Origin: Clostridia bacterium
GTDB lineage: Bacteria; Bacillota; Clostridia; Christensenellales; Borkfalkiaceae
Reading direction: 5' to 3'
Assembly (NCBI GenBank): GCA_017522945.1
Contig: JAFWXT010000069.1
Location: forward strand, 34,712-98,711
Length of the DNA stretch: 64,000 nt
Shown: positions 27,401-35,831 of the stretch, one piece after another
Position numbering within the stretch: the stretch's first letter is position 1
How the letters are laid out: every line of letters starts with the position of its first letter
Position numbers and translations under genes: made by a program
The notes under the pieces: model-generated
Told to the model about the DNA's origin: nothing
What the model saw: only the letters and a program-made list of their open reading frames with translations
Databases searched by the model: none

Positions 27401-28967
27401 GGGCTATGGCTCAACCGTAACAACACAAATTGAATACGATAGTAATGGTAACATTACAAAGTATGGCAACACTACCTACGTTTACGATAGTTTAAACCGC
27501 TTAGTTCGTGAAAATAATTACGATTTAGATAAAACTATTATTTACGAGTATGATAACTCTGGTAATCTTTTTAGGCGTAAAGAATATGCTTATACTACAG
27601 GCACTATTTCAAGCGATCCAACGGCATCAACCGTATTTATCGGTGGTAACTGGGTTGACCAAGTAAAAACTGTTAGAAACCTTTTAACTAATGAAGATAA
27701 AGCTTTTGAATACGATGATTCTGGTAGAATGACTACTCGCGGTGACGGTAGAACTTTCGTATGGAATAGTAACGGTACTCTTGCACAAATAATGGTTGAT
27801 GATAATACGTACAATAGTTATCAATATGATACTAATAATTATATGGCTGGATGCTCCGAGTTAACTCCGCATTATCGTCAATATAGATACATAGATGGTA
27901 AACTTGTTGTGTATGCTTATTTTAATAGAGAGTATCACTCAAATAAAACTACGTTTTTTGTAAAGGCAACCGAGTTTATATATAACTCAACAGGTGTTAT
28001 CGGTTTTTATGATAACAAAAAACTATACACTTACCGCAAAAACTTATTTGGCGATATTACTGAAATTTATGATGGTAGCACTTGCGTTGCAAAATACGCT
28101 TATGACGCATGGGGCAACTGCACTATTCTGCAAAACAACGATGATGATATTGCAAACGTAAACCCATTTAGATATCGTAGTTATTTTTACGATAATATAA
28201 GTGGATTATACTACTTAAAATCACGTTATTACGACCCAACTATTGGCAGATTTATTTCACCCGATGGTGTTGAATATTTAGAGCCCGACAACGTACTTGG
28301 CTTAAATCTATATGCATATTGTGCTAATAATCCTGTAATGTACGTTGACCCAAGCGGACATTCGTGGGAGTGGAGTACTTTTGGGCAAGCCTTAGGATAT
28401 TTAGTTACTGGAATAGGGGCAATTGTTTCAGGTGTATTAGTTGTTACGAGTGGTGTAGCAACATTGCCGATGTTATTGGTTGCAGGTATTACTATTGGTG
28501 CAGGAGTTTTAACTGCTGTTAATGGTGTTGCGGAAGCCGGGGGCTTAGCTTTTAATTACAATTTTATGGAAGATGGATTATTTGGAGGAAACACTACCGC
28601 GTATAATACATACGCATCAATTACTGGATCTGTTGCAACTGTTGGCAGTATTGTATGTGGTACTTGGTATAAATATAATACACCTAGAATCCAAGCCTAT
28701 AAGAATATAGGAAGTGCGGAATTTCCAGGAAATTATTATGCTGATGAAATTGCTAGTAGGCCATATTTTGACTCAGTTTTAACTCAAAAAAATATTATTA
28801 AATATGGAAAAATGAGCAAAACTATCGGTAAAAATGGGAAGTTATTTTATTCCTTTACCGCTAAGGGATCCTCACTAATCAATGGAGTATTTAATGAAGG
28901 GATCTATGAACTAACGTTGACTAGTGACTATAAATTAATATGGCATCTTTTATTCAAAGGGGGTTAA
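24453..28967 (+). CDS. Rhs/YD-repeat polymorphic toxin
   Basis: The 1504-residue protein has an N-terminal Rhs region (GLLKVTHHLH..SGSRLPFSLSLSYNPEF), many YD repeats (YEYDKYGNLTKVTDAKGN type) and the Rhs core beginning at about residue 1258 (RYYDPTIGRFISPDG, then LNLYAYCANNPVMYVDPSGH near 1299). The shell formed by this family encloses a variable toxin. The roughly 200 residues after the core contain a hydrophobic Gly/Val-rich segment (1308-1365), then a toxin-like end with IIKYGKMSKTIGKNGK...GIYELTLTSDYKLIWHLLFKGG, which I could not assign to a known activity. No signal peptide or type VI partner (VgrG, PAAR) is visible, so the export route is unknown. A putative immunity gene follows after 3 bases. 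Confidence 0.92.
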   Translation: MINKFEGGLLQECLAIIDGEVNFGDGTDSETLLPSHYYDNKENYITNTCGVKNQQQVSLQTGLLKVTHHLHQGSGSRLPFSLSLSYNPEFCTRDYLWDYKNIMPAKGWKFNYQQAIRLNDEYAYYYDGDFNVHKLTKLGNKYYESGKKTGLILTVIRSDNAITSYQLTDGSNTKLHFNEHGNLSSITKTISNTTITTTLEYNSNHKLTKVTDGLGKEYTFTYTTTGIIVKDQAQETICSLSISNKYLQSISGIDNSNQYTLTYLNERIETIIDQLRQVKSAILYDDLYRVNKITNYTFTVNDDDSIAEQTLNIAQLSYGNKKTIITQKQSESVDEEGTSAYYYFAENGELIYVSDKQEDSLENATFENSKAFKASDVYADLKEENGITTTQEEYEVISLDTGGTSHSQALGESTPQTWYETEDVNFDIQYTASENTTTLSNVKFTLADYNQTMLSKFKNSTGFNLWYNDGENLITGCSNLLIKVTGATEFTALDQIKYATLTIQDNLKNFSYISNVTSSRLTISDYLHVTIDENQEDYRVAKSVYNTDLQLLNETNYQGIKNTYTYGIYGDCLKIETNKEGSTDVSTKLISEMAYTDGKMTRETGYYNLERPTVNYEYDKYGNLTKVTDAKGNAYNYAFLTDGETLNSVFAGGLYNEMLYNQGCIQNIYTAGPTQDLSQERYTFNYNDKRELESVRPSNIPADNTTLLKVPAIFKSQPKIEPNSVITEDIDEIYAIEKHYDNCSRLRKIIKVCKSNHDYDTPLMYYYYWDDGGFDKGIFNNPNITEEKIIDILLLKNCTVDPLDSRITATKKAKLRVIVDKTDINNYNSYGALYVNGELKKIIYPDLIFESSIEERDCIGRPTSTKIARLDDDPVLTVTNNVEYSDYFSNKIKSESAVIYDTYNENTTTTVNTTYTYDGINRATEVTVSSGGIDRRTEYSFAPAKKLNKLPSLDGPVSLQPGGTTSTTSVVGSTNLISQITETGYGSTVTTQIEYDSNGNITKYGNTTYVYDSLNRLVRENNYDLDKTIIYEYDNSGNLFRRKEYAYTTGTISSDPTASTVFIGGNWVDQVKTVRNLLTNEDKAFEYDDSGRMTTRGDGRTFVWNSNGTLAQIMVDDNTYNSYQYDTNNYMAGCSELTPHYRQYRYIDGKLVVYAYFNREYHSNKTTFFVKATEFIYNSTGVIGFYDNKKLYTYRKNLFGDITEIYDGSTCVAKYAYDAWGNCTILQNNDDDIANVNPFRYRSYFYDNISGLYYLKSRYYDPTIGRFISPDGVEYLEPDNVLGLNLYAYCANNPVMYVDPSGHSWEWSTFGQALGYLVTGIGAIVSGVLVVTSGVATLPMLLVAGITIGAGVLTAVNGVAEAGGLAFNYNFMEDGLFGGNTTAYNTYASITGSVATVGSIVCGTWYKYNTPRIQAYKNIGSAEFPGNYYADEIASRPYFDSVLTQKNIIKYGKMSKTIGKNGKLFYSFTAKGSSLINGVFNEGIYELTLTSDYKLIWHLLFKGG

Positions 28968-28970
28968 TAA

Positions 28971-29279
28971 ATGAGATTAGAAAAAAGTTTATTCGAAAAT
29001 TTTATGAAAGGTATTCGAGAATGGTTACCATCATATTATCAAGGTATTATGGAAAACGTAATTATTGATTATGCAGGATATAACTTGGGATTTGATAAAG
29101 AGCCTGCTTATATATTTGATTTTGCATTAAGTGATGAAAAATTGAAAGAATTAAAATCACTATCAAATAATTTAAGATATTTATCAACAAAAAATAAAAT
29201 GCTTGATGAGGAATTATTTAAAAAATACGATAGTTTAGCTGGCTTTATAAATATTATTGAATTTTGTTATAAAAACTAA
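28971..29279 (+). CDS. Putative immunity protein for the Rhs toxin
   Basis: This 102-residue, Leu/Lys/Asp-rich, soluble protein starts 3 bases after the Rhs stop, with AAAGGGGG inside the end of the toxin gene as ribosome binding site. I did not recognise the family. Position, small size and tight coupling are those of an immunity gene that neutralises the cognate C-terminal toxin. No signal peptide or membrane segment is present, so its target would act in the cytosol. The gene is AT-richer than the Rhs repeats, as is usual for toxin-immunity modules. Confidence 0.75.
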   Translation: MRLEKSLFENFMKGIREWLPSYYQGIMENVIIDYAGYNLGFDKEPAYIFDFALSDEKLKELKSLSNNLRYLSTKNKMLDEELFKKYDSLAGFINIIEFCYKN

Positions 29280-29284
29280 TTTAA

Positions 29285-30826
29285 ATTAAAAACTCTATTT
29301 TCTCTAATAAAAAAGACTTTTATACAAGATACGACAACACTACTTACGTTTACGATGGTTTAAACCGATTAACTCGTGAAAACAATGCCGATATAGGCAA
29401 AACTATTGTTTACACTTACGATGATAAAAACAACCTAACAAGCCGTGTTGAACACGAATTTACTACTGCATCAACGTTAGAAAGTCCACTATCTACAACA
29501 ACGTTTAACGTTGGTGCTTGGCAAGACCAAGTAAAAAGCGTTGTAAAAGATAATCAAACAACTGCTCTTTCTTACGATAACAAAGGAAGATTAACTGCAT
29601 TTGGTAATAATGCCTTTACTTGGGATGATAACGGTAGGCTTACAAGTGTAACAACTGGAAACAATTGCACTCAATATTTTTATGACGGCGATGGTAATAG
29701 AGTAGGTAAATTATTTAACGATACAAGTTTAACCGAGTTTAGTTATATTAACGGAAAGCTTATTAAACTTTCTAAAGTTCAAGAAACAAATCCGTATAGT
29801 TTAATATTCTTGCACGAATCTACCGGCATAATCGGCTTTAAGTATAACGGCGAAGTATATACATACCGTAAAAACTTATTCGGTGATATAACCGAAATTT
29901 ACAAAGGTACTGAGCTTGTTGCTAAATACAAGTATGATGCATGGGGTAACTTCACTACCACGCACAACGTTGGTAATATTGCTAATATAAACCCATTTAG
30001 ATATCGTGGTTATTATTACGATTTTGAAACTGGGTTGTACTATCTACAATCTCGTTACTACGACCCAACTATTGGTAGATTTATTTCACCCGACGGTGTT
30101 GAATATTTAGAGCCCGACAACGTACTCGGCTTAAATCTATATGCTTATTGCTACAATAACCCTGTGAATTACAAACAAAGACCCGTTTCTTCTGGTGGTT
30201 CAGTAACTAGTTCATCAATATCTGTGGGCGGTTCATCTGTTTCAGCAGGAGGATCTTCTGGCGGAGGAAGTCTTGGTGGCGTGGGAAATCCTACTGCACC
30301 TTGGTGGGTCTCGACAGCAGTGGGTGCAATTCCAGATTTCATTTTAGGAATGAGCTATTTAACTGCTAGTGGAATGCACAGTAAATTTGCATATGCAACA
30401 AACACAAGATATATGCATCCAATTATGGGCGGAACTTGGCGTTGGTTTGGTAAATCAAGTTCAAGTTTTCGAACAGTAGCTCAAGGAACATTTAAACAAA
30501 TATTAACTGGCGATGCTAGAGCCGGATTTGGTGCTATTGCTAAATCAGTTGGTGGTGTTGTTGGATTAAATGCACTTGTTAATTTTGGATTTAATCTTTA
30601 CGAAAATAATTGGCAAGTTGATTCAGCAATGTTAGTAGATACTGTTATTGATACAGCTATCGGTGTTAGTTCATATTATTTTGCGGCAGGAGCAATGTCA
30701 CTTGCTACAGCAGGCTTATTAGCTGCTGGTGTTGCCTTACCAGGTATCGTCGTAGTCGGTGGTGTTGTAATTTTGAGTATTGGCTTTGAACATTTGATTC
30801 GAGCAATTTCTGGTTATTGGGATTAA
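29285..30826 (+). pseudogene. Orphan Rhs C-terminal cassette (displaced core plus alternative toxin end)
   Basis: An uninterrupted reading frame of 513 codons, without a start codon or ribosome binding site, begins within the YD repeats (TTYVYDGLNRLTREN near 29336), passes through the Rhs core (RYYDPTIGRFISPDG, LNLYAYCYNNPVNY) and ends in a toxin tail unlike the one upstream. The first 275 residues or so align with the full-length gene from about 27468 on, and DNA identity near the core is very high. After NPVNY comes a Ser/Gly-rich linker, then a tail with long hydrophobic glycine-rich helices ending IRAISGYWD, suggesting a membrane-acting toxin. An in-frame TTG at 29810 could be called a start but is inside the core. 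This looks like a silent cassette usable by recombination. Confidence 0.85.
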
Positions 30827-30850
30827 AATATGAAAGGATAATCTATCAAT

Positions 30851-31429
30851 ATGAAAAGAAAAATTGAAAATTATTTAAATTCTAAAGATAAAAATGAATA
30901 TAGTAATTTAGATAAAATCTTTGAATTATACTTGAGTGGAGACATTAAAAATTTGTTATCTAAATATGCTGGAGTAGGAGTTTATCCTACTATCAATAAA
31001 TTAGGTAAAACAATTCAATTGAATTATAATTATCATAATATTTATGTCATTATAGATTTTTTTGAAGATAAATATAATGTTGTAGTATATCACGCTGGAA
31101 TAAATGCAGAGGATTTAGAAAAACTTTTTATTGATAATGAATATCCAAATGATTTTAACTTAGAAAAATTAATTAAGGAACTTGATGAAAAAATCAAAAA
31201 TCATCCAAAATTAAAGGACACAACTTTAATAGAAAAAAAGAAAAAGACATATTCCTTAATTGCATGGATTAGTTTGTGTTTGCCCATTTTAATTTGTGGT
31301 AGCATTGCTTTATATTGTGTTATTACTGAAAATAGTATCAAAGGTAATATTTGGTGGGGAATATTATTCATTGTAATACCTTTAATTATTTGGTTCATTT
31401 TTGATGTAAAATCAAAAAGATTAAAATAA
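30851..31429 (+). CDS. Putative membrane immunity protein of the orphan Rhs cassette
   Basis: The 192-residue protein begins 24 bases after the orphan toxin frame, preceded by AAAGGATAA. Residues 1-130 are a charged soluble region; two transmembrane segments follow (about 134-155 and 165-185) with a basic C-terminal end. It was not recognised as a named family. Integral membrane immunity proteins are typical for pore-forming or membrane-acting toxins, which matches the hydrophobic tail of the preceding cassette. The gene is very AT-rich compared with the Rhs core. Confidence 0.72.
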   Translation: MKRKIENYLNSKDKNEYSNLDKIFELYLSGDIKNLLSKYAGVGVYPTINKLGKTIQLNYNYHNIYVIIDFFEDKYNVVVYHAGINAEDLEKLFIDNEYPNDFNLEKLIKELDEKIKNHPKLKDTTLIEKKKKTYSLIAWISLCLPILICGSIALYCVITENSIKGNIWWGILFIVIPLIIWFIFDVKSKRLK

Positions 31430-31440
31430 ACTTGCATAAT

Positions 31441-31466
31441 GGAAAATGCTAGTAATAGCATTTTCC
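31441..31466 (+). terminator. Hairpin downstream of the membrane immunity gene
   Basis: Perfect 11-base stem GGAAAATGCTA/TAGCATTTTCC with a GTAA tetraloop, 11 bases after the stop. The stem itself ends with TTTTCC and no further T-tract follows. Confidence 0.55.
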
Positions 31467-31550
31467 TAAGTGCTTCAATTAAATAATCTCAACAGTAAGC
31501 ACTACAAACTTTAATAAGTAATTTACAAATAACTTTCACAAAAAAATTAG

Positions 31551-31590
31551 GCGGGGGGCAAAATTGCCACCTCGCCGTTTTATTTTTTTT
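31551..31590. terminator. Bidirectional terminator between the Rhs locus and ispE
   Basis: GGCGGGGGGCA and TGCCACCTCGCC pair with a small bulge around AAAT. The plus side continues TTTTATTTTTTTT; the minus side reads TAATTTTTTT. It separates the convergent Rhs locus and ispE. Confidence 0.8.
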
Positions 31591-31591
31591 G

Positions 31592-32455
31592 TTAGTCTCT
31601 TTCTGGTATATAAGTGTTTAAAATTTTGCACTTAAAGCCTTCGTTATAAAATTTTTCTTGTGCCCAAAGTAAAAGCTCTTTACTTTCAAACATAACTATT
31701 ACTGTAGCACCGCTACCCGTCATAAAGCATGCTTTAGGCGAAAGACTTTTTGCATAATCTATACATTCTTTAAGCTCGCCGTTTATTGCGCAAGCGCTAT
31801 CCGTAAGCCCATTTTTACACTCGCTATAAAGTATTTCTTCTTCGCTAAAACTATAAATAAGTGCGTCTATATTGCTATTAACCGCCATTTTAGGCATTTT
31901 ATCAAACTGCTTAAAACATTCAGTGGTATCAACCCCGCTTGAAGGAAAAACCGCGAGCATTTGCAAACTCTTTTCTAATTTTAATGGTGTAATTTGCTCG
32001 CCCCTACCCTTAAGCCTTGCGTAACCACCCTTTAATAAATAAGCAGTATCACTACCCAAGGTGTTAGCGATTTTTTCAAGATTTGCGCCACAGCCGTAAA
32101 GTTCTTCCATTGCAAGTAGAGTTGCCGAAGCGCAAGCCGACGAGCCACCCATTCCCGAAGATAAAGGAATATTTTTTTTAAGTATTATATCAACGCCGTT
32201 ACAGTCACATTCTTTCATATAAGCAAGTGCGGCTTTATATGCGTTATCTTTTTCTTTTACAAAGGTATTTGCATAACCTGTAAAGCCTAATACCTTTAAA
32301 TTTACTTTTTTATCCTTTCGGCTAATTAACGTAATCTTATCAAAAAGGTCAACGGTAACCACAAGGCTATCAAGCTCGTGATATCCGCTATCATTTTTAT
32401 TAAACACGTTAAGCGCAAGATTTACCTTTGCGTATGCCTTTTTAGTGACTCTCAT
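31592..32455 (-). CDS. ispE: 4-diphosphocytidyl-2-C-methyl-D-erythritol kinase
   Basis: The 287-residue GHMP kinase phosphorylates CDP-ME in the methylerythritol phosphate route to isoprenoids. Motifs: AYAKVNLALNVF at the N-terminus (substrate lysine), the GHMP ATP loop PLSSGMGGSSACASA, and the C-terminal MTGSGATVIVMF. dxr, another gene of the same route, lies at 45359 in this window. It is a single minus-strand gene ending at a shared terminator; 88 bases separate it from the upstream SPOCS gene. Confidence 0.95.
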   Translation of the reverse strand: MRVTKKAYAKVNLALNVFNKNDSGYHELDSLVVTVDLFDKITLISRKDKKVNLKVLGFTGYANTFVKEKDNAYKAALAYMKECDCNGVDIILKKNIPLSSGMGGSSACASATLLAMEELYGCGANLEKIANTLGSDTAYLLKGGYARLKGRGEQITPLKLEKSLQMLAVFPSSGVDTTECFKQFDKMPKMAVNSNIDALIYSFSEEEILYSECKNGLTDSACAINGELKECIDYAKSLSPKACFMTGSGATVIVMFESKELLLWAQEKFYNEGFKCKILNTYIPERD

Positions 32456-32543
32456 AATTCTCTCTTAAGTTTAATTTATATTTATTTTCTTTTCTTGAAT
32501 CAATGATTAATTTATCAATTTTAATATAGTAGAAAAACCCTTT

Positions 32544-34031
32544 TTAATCGTTTAAACTTTTATAAACAACTATTGCTTTATCGCTAGCCACAGGGAAAGT
32601 AATATCGGGGTTATCTGCCAAAATACTTTGCTCGGTTGTTAGGGCTTTTTTGCAAACCGTCCACAAATCGTCGCCCTTTGAAATAAATAAAACCGAAATT
32701 GCGCTTTGAGTGGTAGCTCGCTTTTCGCCTTCTTCTACAAAGCAAACGCAGTTACAGCTTTCACATTTTTTTGAAAGCACACCAAACACTATTTCGCAAT
32801 CGATAATGCATTTTTGTTCCAACCCACGAACTATAACGTTTGATGCGGTTGCGTTTAAATCAAGCATTTCAAGTTCACTTTCGATATTAAAATCAAAAGC
32901 GATTTTTGCTTGCTTTATTTTATATTTTTGGTTATTTACAGTTAATAAATTGCAATAAACTATTCCTTCAACCTTATAAACCCCGTCGGTTGGTTGAGTG
33001 TTAAACTGTAAAATTTCTACCCTTGAGTTAAGCGAACAAACAACCTTTTCGCCTTGTTCTATTTCGCAAATACCTTCGCCAAAGCATTTATGTTTATAGC
33101 TTGTAAAGCTAAACCCACTATTGAAGTTTAAATTTTCGCTATTTACAGTTATCTCATGTGTGGTAGAAAAGCCGTCAATAACACAATTAACCGCACATTC
33201 GTCCAAAACAACTGCACCAAAATTTAAAGTATATTCGGCATCGATTTTACTTGCGTTTTCTTCATTTAAAAAGCTAATTTTAAAGTTAGCGTTTTGCAAT
33301 CGCGCGCTTGCGAAAGCCACCGAATCAACGCTTACGCCTTCGCTTTCAATTTCATAGCGAAAAGCGGTTGTCATAAAAGAAGTTACTATTTCTCCACTTG
33401 AAGTAAGTAAAGTAAATTCGCTTAAAATTTCGCCGTCAACTATTATCTCGCCTATACCGCATTCGGTTTGCAAAAGACGCGCGCTATCATTATGACAAAG
33501 CACCTTTTCTATTTCAAAATTAAACTTTTTTTCGCCTTCAAAGTTTGCGCTGGTTGCCTGCATACATCCGCGCGAGTTATACACCTTTCGCTGCTCGGTT
33601 TTAACAACCGCGCCTTCTATATCTTGCAAAAATGAAAGCTCGCTTTTAGCGCAATAAGTTGCGTGAACTTCAACAATCGCGCTAACCGTGATAGTCCCGT
33701 CTTCTTTAACTAAAAATTTAACGTCCTCACACTCACACTTTAGTTGGTAAAGCGAATTTTGCTCAATTTTATCGTCGCGCTGTTCAAAAGAAAGGTCTGC
33801 CCCACTTTCGTAAACCGCAGGCTTTTCGTTAGCGTATAACACGGTAAAAGCCACCCTTACCAAGCCTTTGGTAATCCCTGACATACATTCAACGCTTTGG
33901 TTTAAAACCGTAGCGGTAACGCCTATTATATCTACCTCGTCACATTCGAGAGAAATATCAGACTGTATTGGATATGAATTATTGACTGTAAAGAAAACTG
34001 GATTTGAAATTGTTTTTATTATACTTTCCAC
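32544..34031 (-). CDS. SPOCS (DUF3794) and LysM-like domain protein, likely spore-envelope associated
   Basis: The 495-residue protein starts at a GTG (ending 34031) with a perfect AGGAGG seven to eight bases upstream. It contains repeated beta-rich segments of the SPOCS/DUF3794 type (MSGITKGLVRVAFTVLYANEKPAVYESGADLSFEQ near the N-terminus; further copies in the middle) and a C-terminal LysM-like module (ISKGDDLWTVCKKALTTEQSILADNP). SPOCS proteins with LysM ends are found in spore coat and exosporium proteins of Clostridia and in SpoVID-type morphogens. No signal peptide is present, consistent with assembly from the mother-cell cytosol. Confidence 0.82.
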   Translation of the reverse strand: MESIIKTISNPVFFTVNNSYPIQSDISLECDEVDIIGVTATVLNQSVECMSGITKGLVRVAFTVLYANEKPAVYESGADLSFEQRDDKIEQNSLYQLKCECEDVKFLVKEDGTITVSAIVEVHATYCAKSELSFLQDIEGAVVKTEQRKVYNSRGCMQATSANFEGEKKFNFEIEKVLCHNDSARLLQTECGIGEIIVDGEILSEFTLLTSSGEIVTSFMTTAFRYEIESEGVSVDSVAFASARLQNANFKISFLNEENASKIDAEYTLNFGAVVLDECAVNCVIDGFSTTHEITVNSENLNFNSGFSFTSYKHKCFGEGICEIEQGEKVVCSLNSRVEILQFNTQPTDGVYKVEGIVYCNLLTVNNQKYKIKQAKIAFDFNIESELEMLDLNATASNVIVRGLEQKCIIDCEIVFGVLSKKCESCNCVCFVEEGEKRATTQSAISVLFISKGDDLWTVCKKALTTEQSILADNPDITFPVASDKAIVVYKSLND

Positions 34032-34089
34032 CTTTGAACCTCCTACCTTGTAAAAATATATTCAAAGGCGAAAAAAAATATGCATATAG

Positions 34090-34120
34090 CAAAAAAACCG
34101 CATTTGTTTGCGGTTTTTTG
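34090..34120. terminator. Terminator downstream of the ferredoxin gene
   Basis: CAAAAAAACCGCA and TGCGGTTTTTTG pair around a short loop; both sides carry A/T runs, so it can act in both directions. It lies 28 bases past the ferredoxin stop. Confidence 0.8.
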
Positions 34121-34147
34121 CACACTTTTAAAGTGGTAAATTTAAAA

Positions 34148-34315
34148 TTATTCTTCGATAGCGCCAACAGGACAAGCAGCTGCGCAAGCACCGCAATCGA
34201 TGCAAACGTCTGCATCTATTTCGTAGTGTTCAGCACCTTCGCTAATAGCACTAACTGGACATTCTGCAGCACAAGTACCACAAGAGATACAAGAATCAGT
34301 AATTTTGTGAGCCAT
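34148..34315 (-). CDS. 2[4Fe-4S] ferredoxin, clostridial type
   Basis: The start is the ATG ending at 34315 with GGAGG eight bases upstream, giving 55 residues. Two classical cluster motifs are complete: CISCGTCAAECPV and CIDCGACAAACPV, each CxxCxxCxxxCP. It is a small soluble low-potential electron carrier for enzymes such as pyruvate:ferredoxin oxidoreductase and hydrogenase, implying anaerobic metabolism. It is a single gene with its own promoter and terminator. Confidence 0.96.
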   Translation of the reverse strand: MAHKITDSCISCGTCAAECPVSAISEGAEHYEIDADVCIDCGACAAACPVGAIEE

Positions 34316-34346
34316 GATTACTACCTCCATATAAGTTTCTTTTATT

Positions 34347-34375
34347 ATTATAACACACTTTTTTTAATTTGTATA
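34347..34375 (-). promoter_or_regulatory. Candidate ferredoxin promoter
   Basis: On the minus strand: TATACA (34370-34375), 17-base spacer, TATAAT (34347-34352). The start would be near 34340, 25 bases before the ATG. The -35 matches only 4 of 6. Confidence 0.5.
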
Positions 34376-34514
34376 TAATTTTTTAACTTTTTCTTGCATT
34401 TTTTTAAATTATATTTTGCTTTAATTAAGATTTTTTGCTTTTTTTTGGCAAATTAAACTACCTATTAAAAAAATTAAGTTTATTTTTGTTTAATAAACCG
34501 TATATTTTGGCAAA

Positions 34515-35831
34515 TTAATCAAAAAACACAATCATTATCGCATCATCGGTAGGCGTTAGCCCTAAAGGATTTACAGGCGACGAAGCAACACCTATATAAT
34601 TTATTTTACTATTTTCAAAATCAAAGTTAAAAATACAATATATTTTATTTCCCTGCTTATCAAAATAATAACAACTAAAATAAAATTTTGAATTATTTTC
34701 AAAAGTTCTAATATCAAAAATGCCTTCACCAAATCGCCCTTCGTTTGCAATCGCTATTTTTTTAAGTGCAGTTGGAATAATGCCTTCAGGCGAATTATAA
34801 ATATCAAGGGTAACGCTTTTTTCACTTTTTAATTCCTTAAAGGTTAGCGTTTGATTATATTTATCGTAATCGATTAAAAACAAGTTATCCTTATTTTGCT
34901 TGGTGGCTTTTTTCTTCACCGCGCTTGAATTTTCTTCATTTAAATAATCGTTTAACAGGAGCGAATACACCTTTGATGCGCTTTCGTTAGGATAGCCAAT
35001 AATCAAATAGTCTTCTATTAAAGTTAAATTTTCAGCTAAAAGAATTGCTTCTTTTAGTTCGCCTTGCACCTTTTCAAAGAAATAACTTTCGCCGTTATAT
35101 TTTAGCATTACCAAGTTTTCACTATTATATAAAATTGCTTGCAAATTGCTTCCAACCGCAAATTTAGCCTTATAATCGTTGCTTTCAAACGAGCAAACGA
35201 TACCACTGTTTAAGTTGAATATATGATGTTTTTTAATTGTTTTTTCTTCAACGGTTTGCTCGGTGCTAATAAAATAATTATCCCCTTGCATTGATAAAAA
35301 TTGAATCGACGAAAAACTTTGCGTAATTTGAATTTCTTTAGTTGAATAATCAACGCGAGAAATAAAAGTTAACTGCATTCCTGCATTTAAATTATCTTTA
35401 AGAATAAAATGCTTGTTTGAAGCTTCTAAAACTGAAGGACATTCGCCAGCCCTTTCAAAAAGCGTTTGAACACTTCCATCACGATAACCAATCTTTGCTA
35501 AAACAAAGCGTTTTGCGTTTGTTAAATAGAAAAACGAATAAGCACCATCGGGTTGATAACTTATTTTTAAAGCAGTAATATCTTCCCCCGTGCTTTCTTT
35601 TAAAAGCGAAGAAATATCGGTTATCCCTTTTTGAGTAATAAAGGTGTGTTTTGCGCCCATAGGTACTACCGCTATATTTTCTTGCACCGTAGGTGAACAG
35701 TCGGCAACCAACGAAGGGTCTGGCATTATGCTTTGCAAATTATTTGAAATAACTTCATCTAATCCACACGCAGAATTTACCAAAAGCACCAAAGCTAAAC
35801 CTAAAGTTAAAAGTAATTTTTTTGGTTTCAT
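34515..35831 (-). CDS. Hypothetical lipoprotein
   Basis: The 438-residue protein has a lipoprotein signal (KPKKLLLTLGLALVLLVNSAC, lipid cysteine C22). The mature part is rich in short beta-type stretches with recurring aromatic residues and no cysteines of note; a beta-propeller or WD-like fold is possible but not proven. The family was not recognised. Its ATG overlaps the stop of the DUF2726 gene (ATGA) and its AGGAGG lies inside that gene, so the two are cotranscribed. It would sit on the outer face of the membrane. Confidence 0.8.
   Translation of the reverse strand: MKPKKLLLTLGLALVLLVNSACGLDEVISNNLQSIMPDPSLVADCSPTVQENIAVVPMGAKHTFITQKGITDISSLLKESTGEDITALKISYQPDGAYSFFYLTNAKRFVLAKIGYRDGSVQTLFERAGECPSVLEASNKHFILKDNLNAGMQLTFISRVDYSTKEIQITQSFSSIQFLSMQGDNYFISTEQTVEEKTIKKHHIFNLNSGIVCSFESNDYKAKFAVGSNLQAILYNSENLVMLKYNGESYFFEKVQGELKEAILLAENLTLIEDYLIIGYPNESASKVYSLLLNDYLNEENSSAVKKKATKQNKDNLFLIDYDKYNQTLTFKELKSEKSVTLDIYNSPEGIIPTALKKIAIANEGRFGEGIFDIRTFENNSKFYFSCYYFDKQGNKIYCIFNFDFENSKINYIGVASSPVNPLGLTPTDDAIMIVFFD

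Noticed and set aside
29810..30826. Separate gene starting at the TTG at 29810
   Set aside because: The frame stays open and homologous to the Rhs gene back to about 29330, so the TTG is internal to the displaced cassette and has no ribosome binding site.
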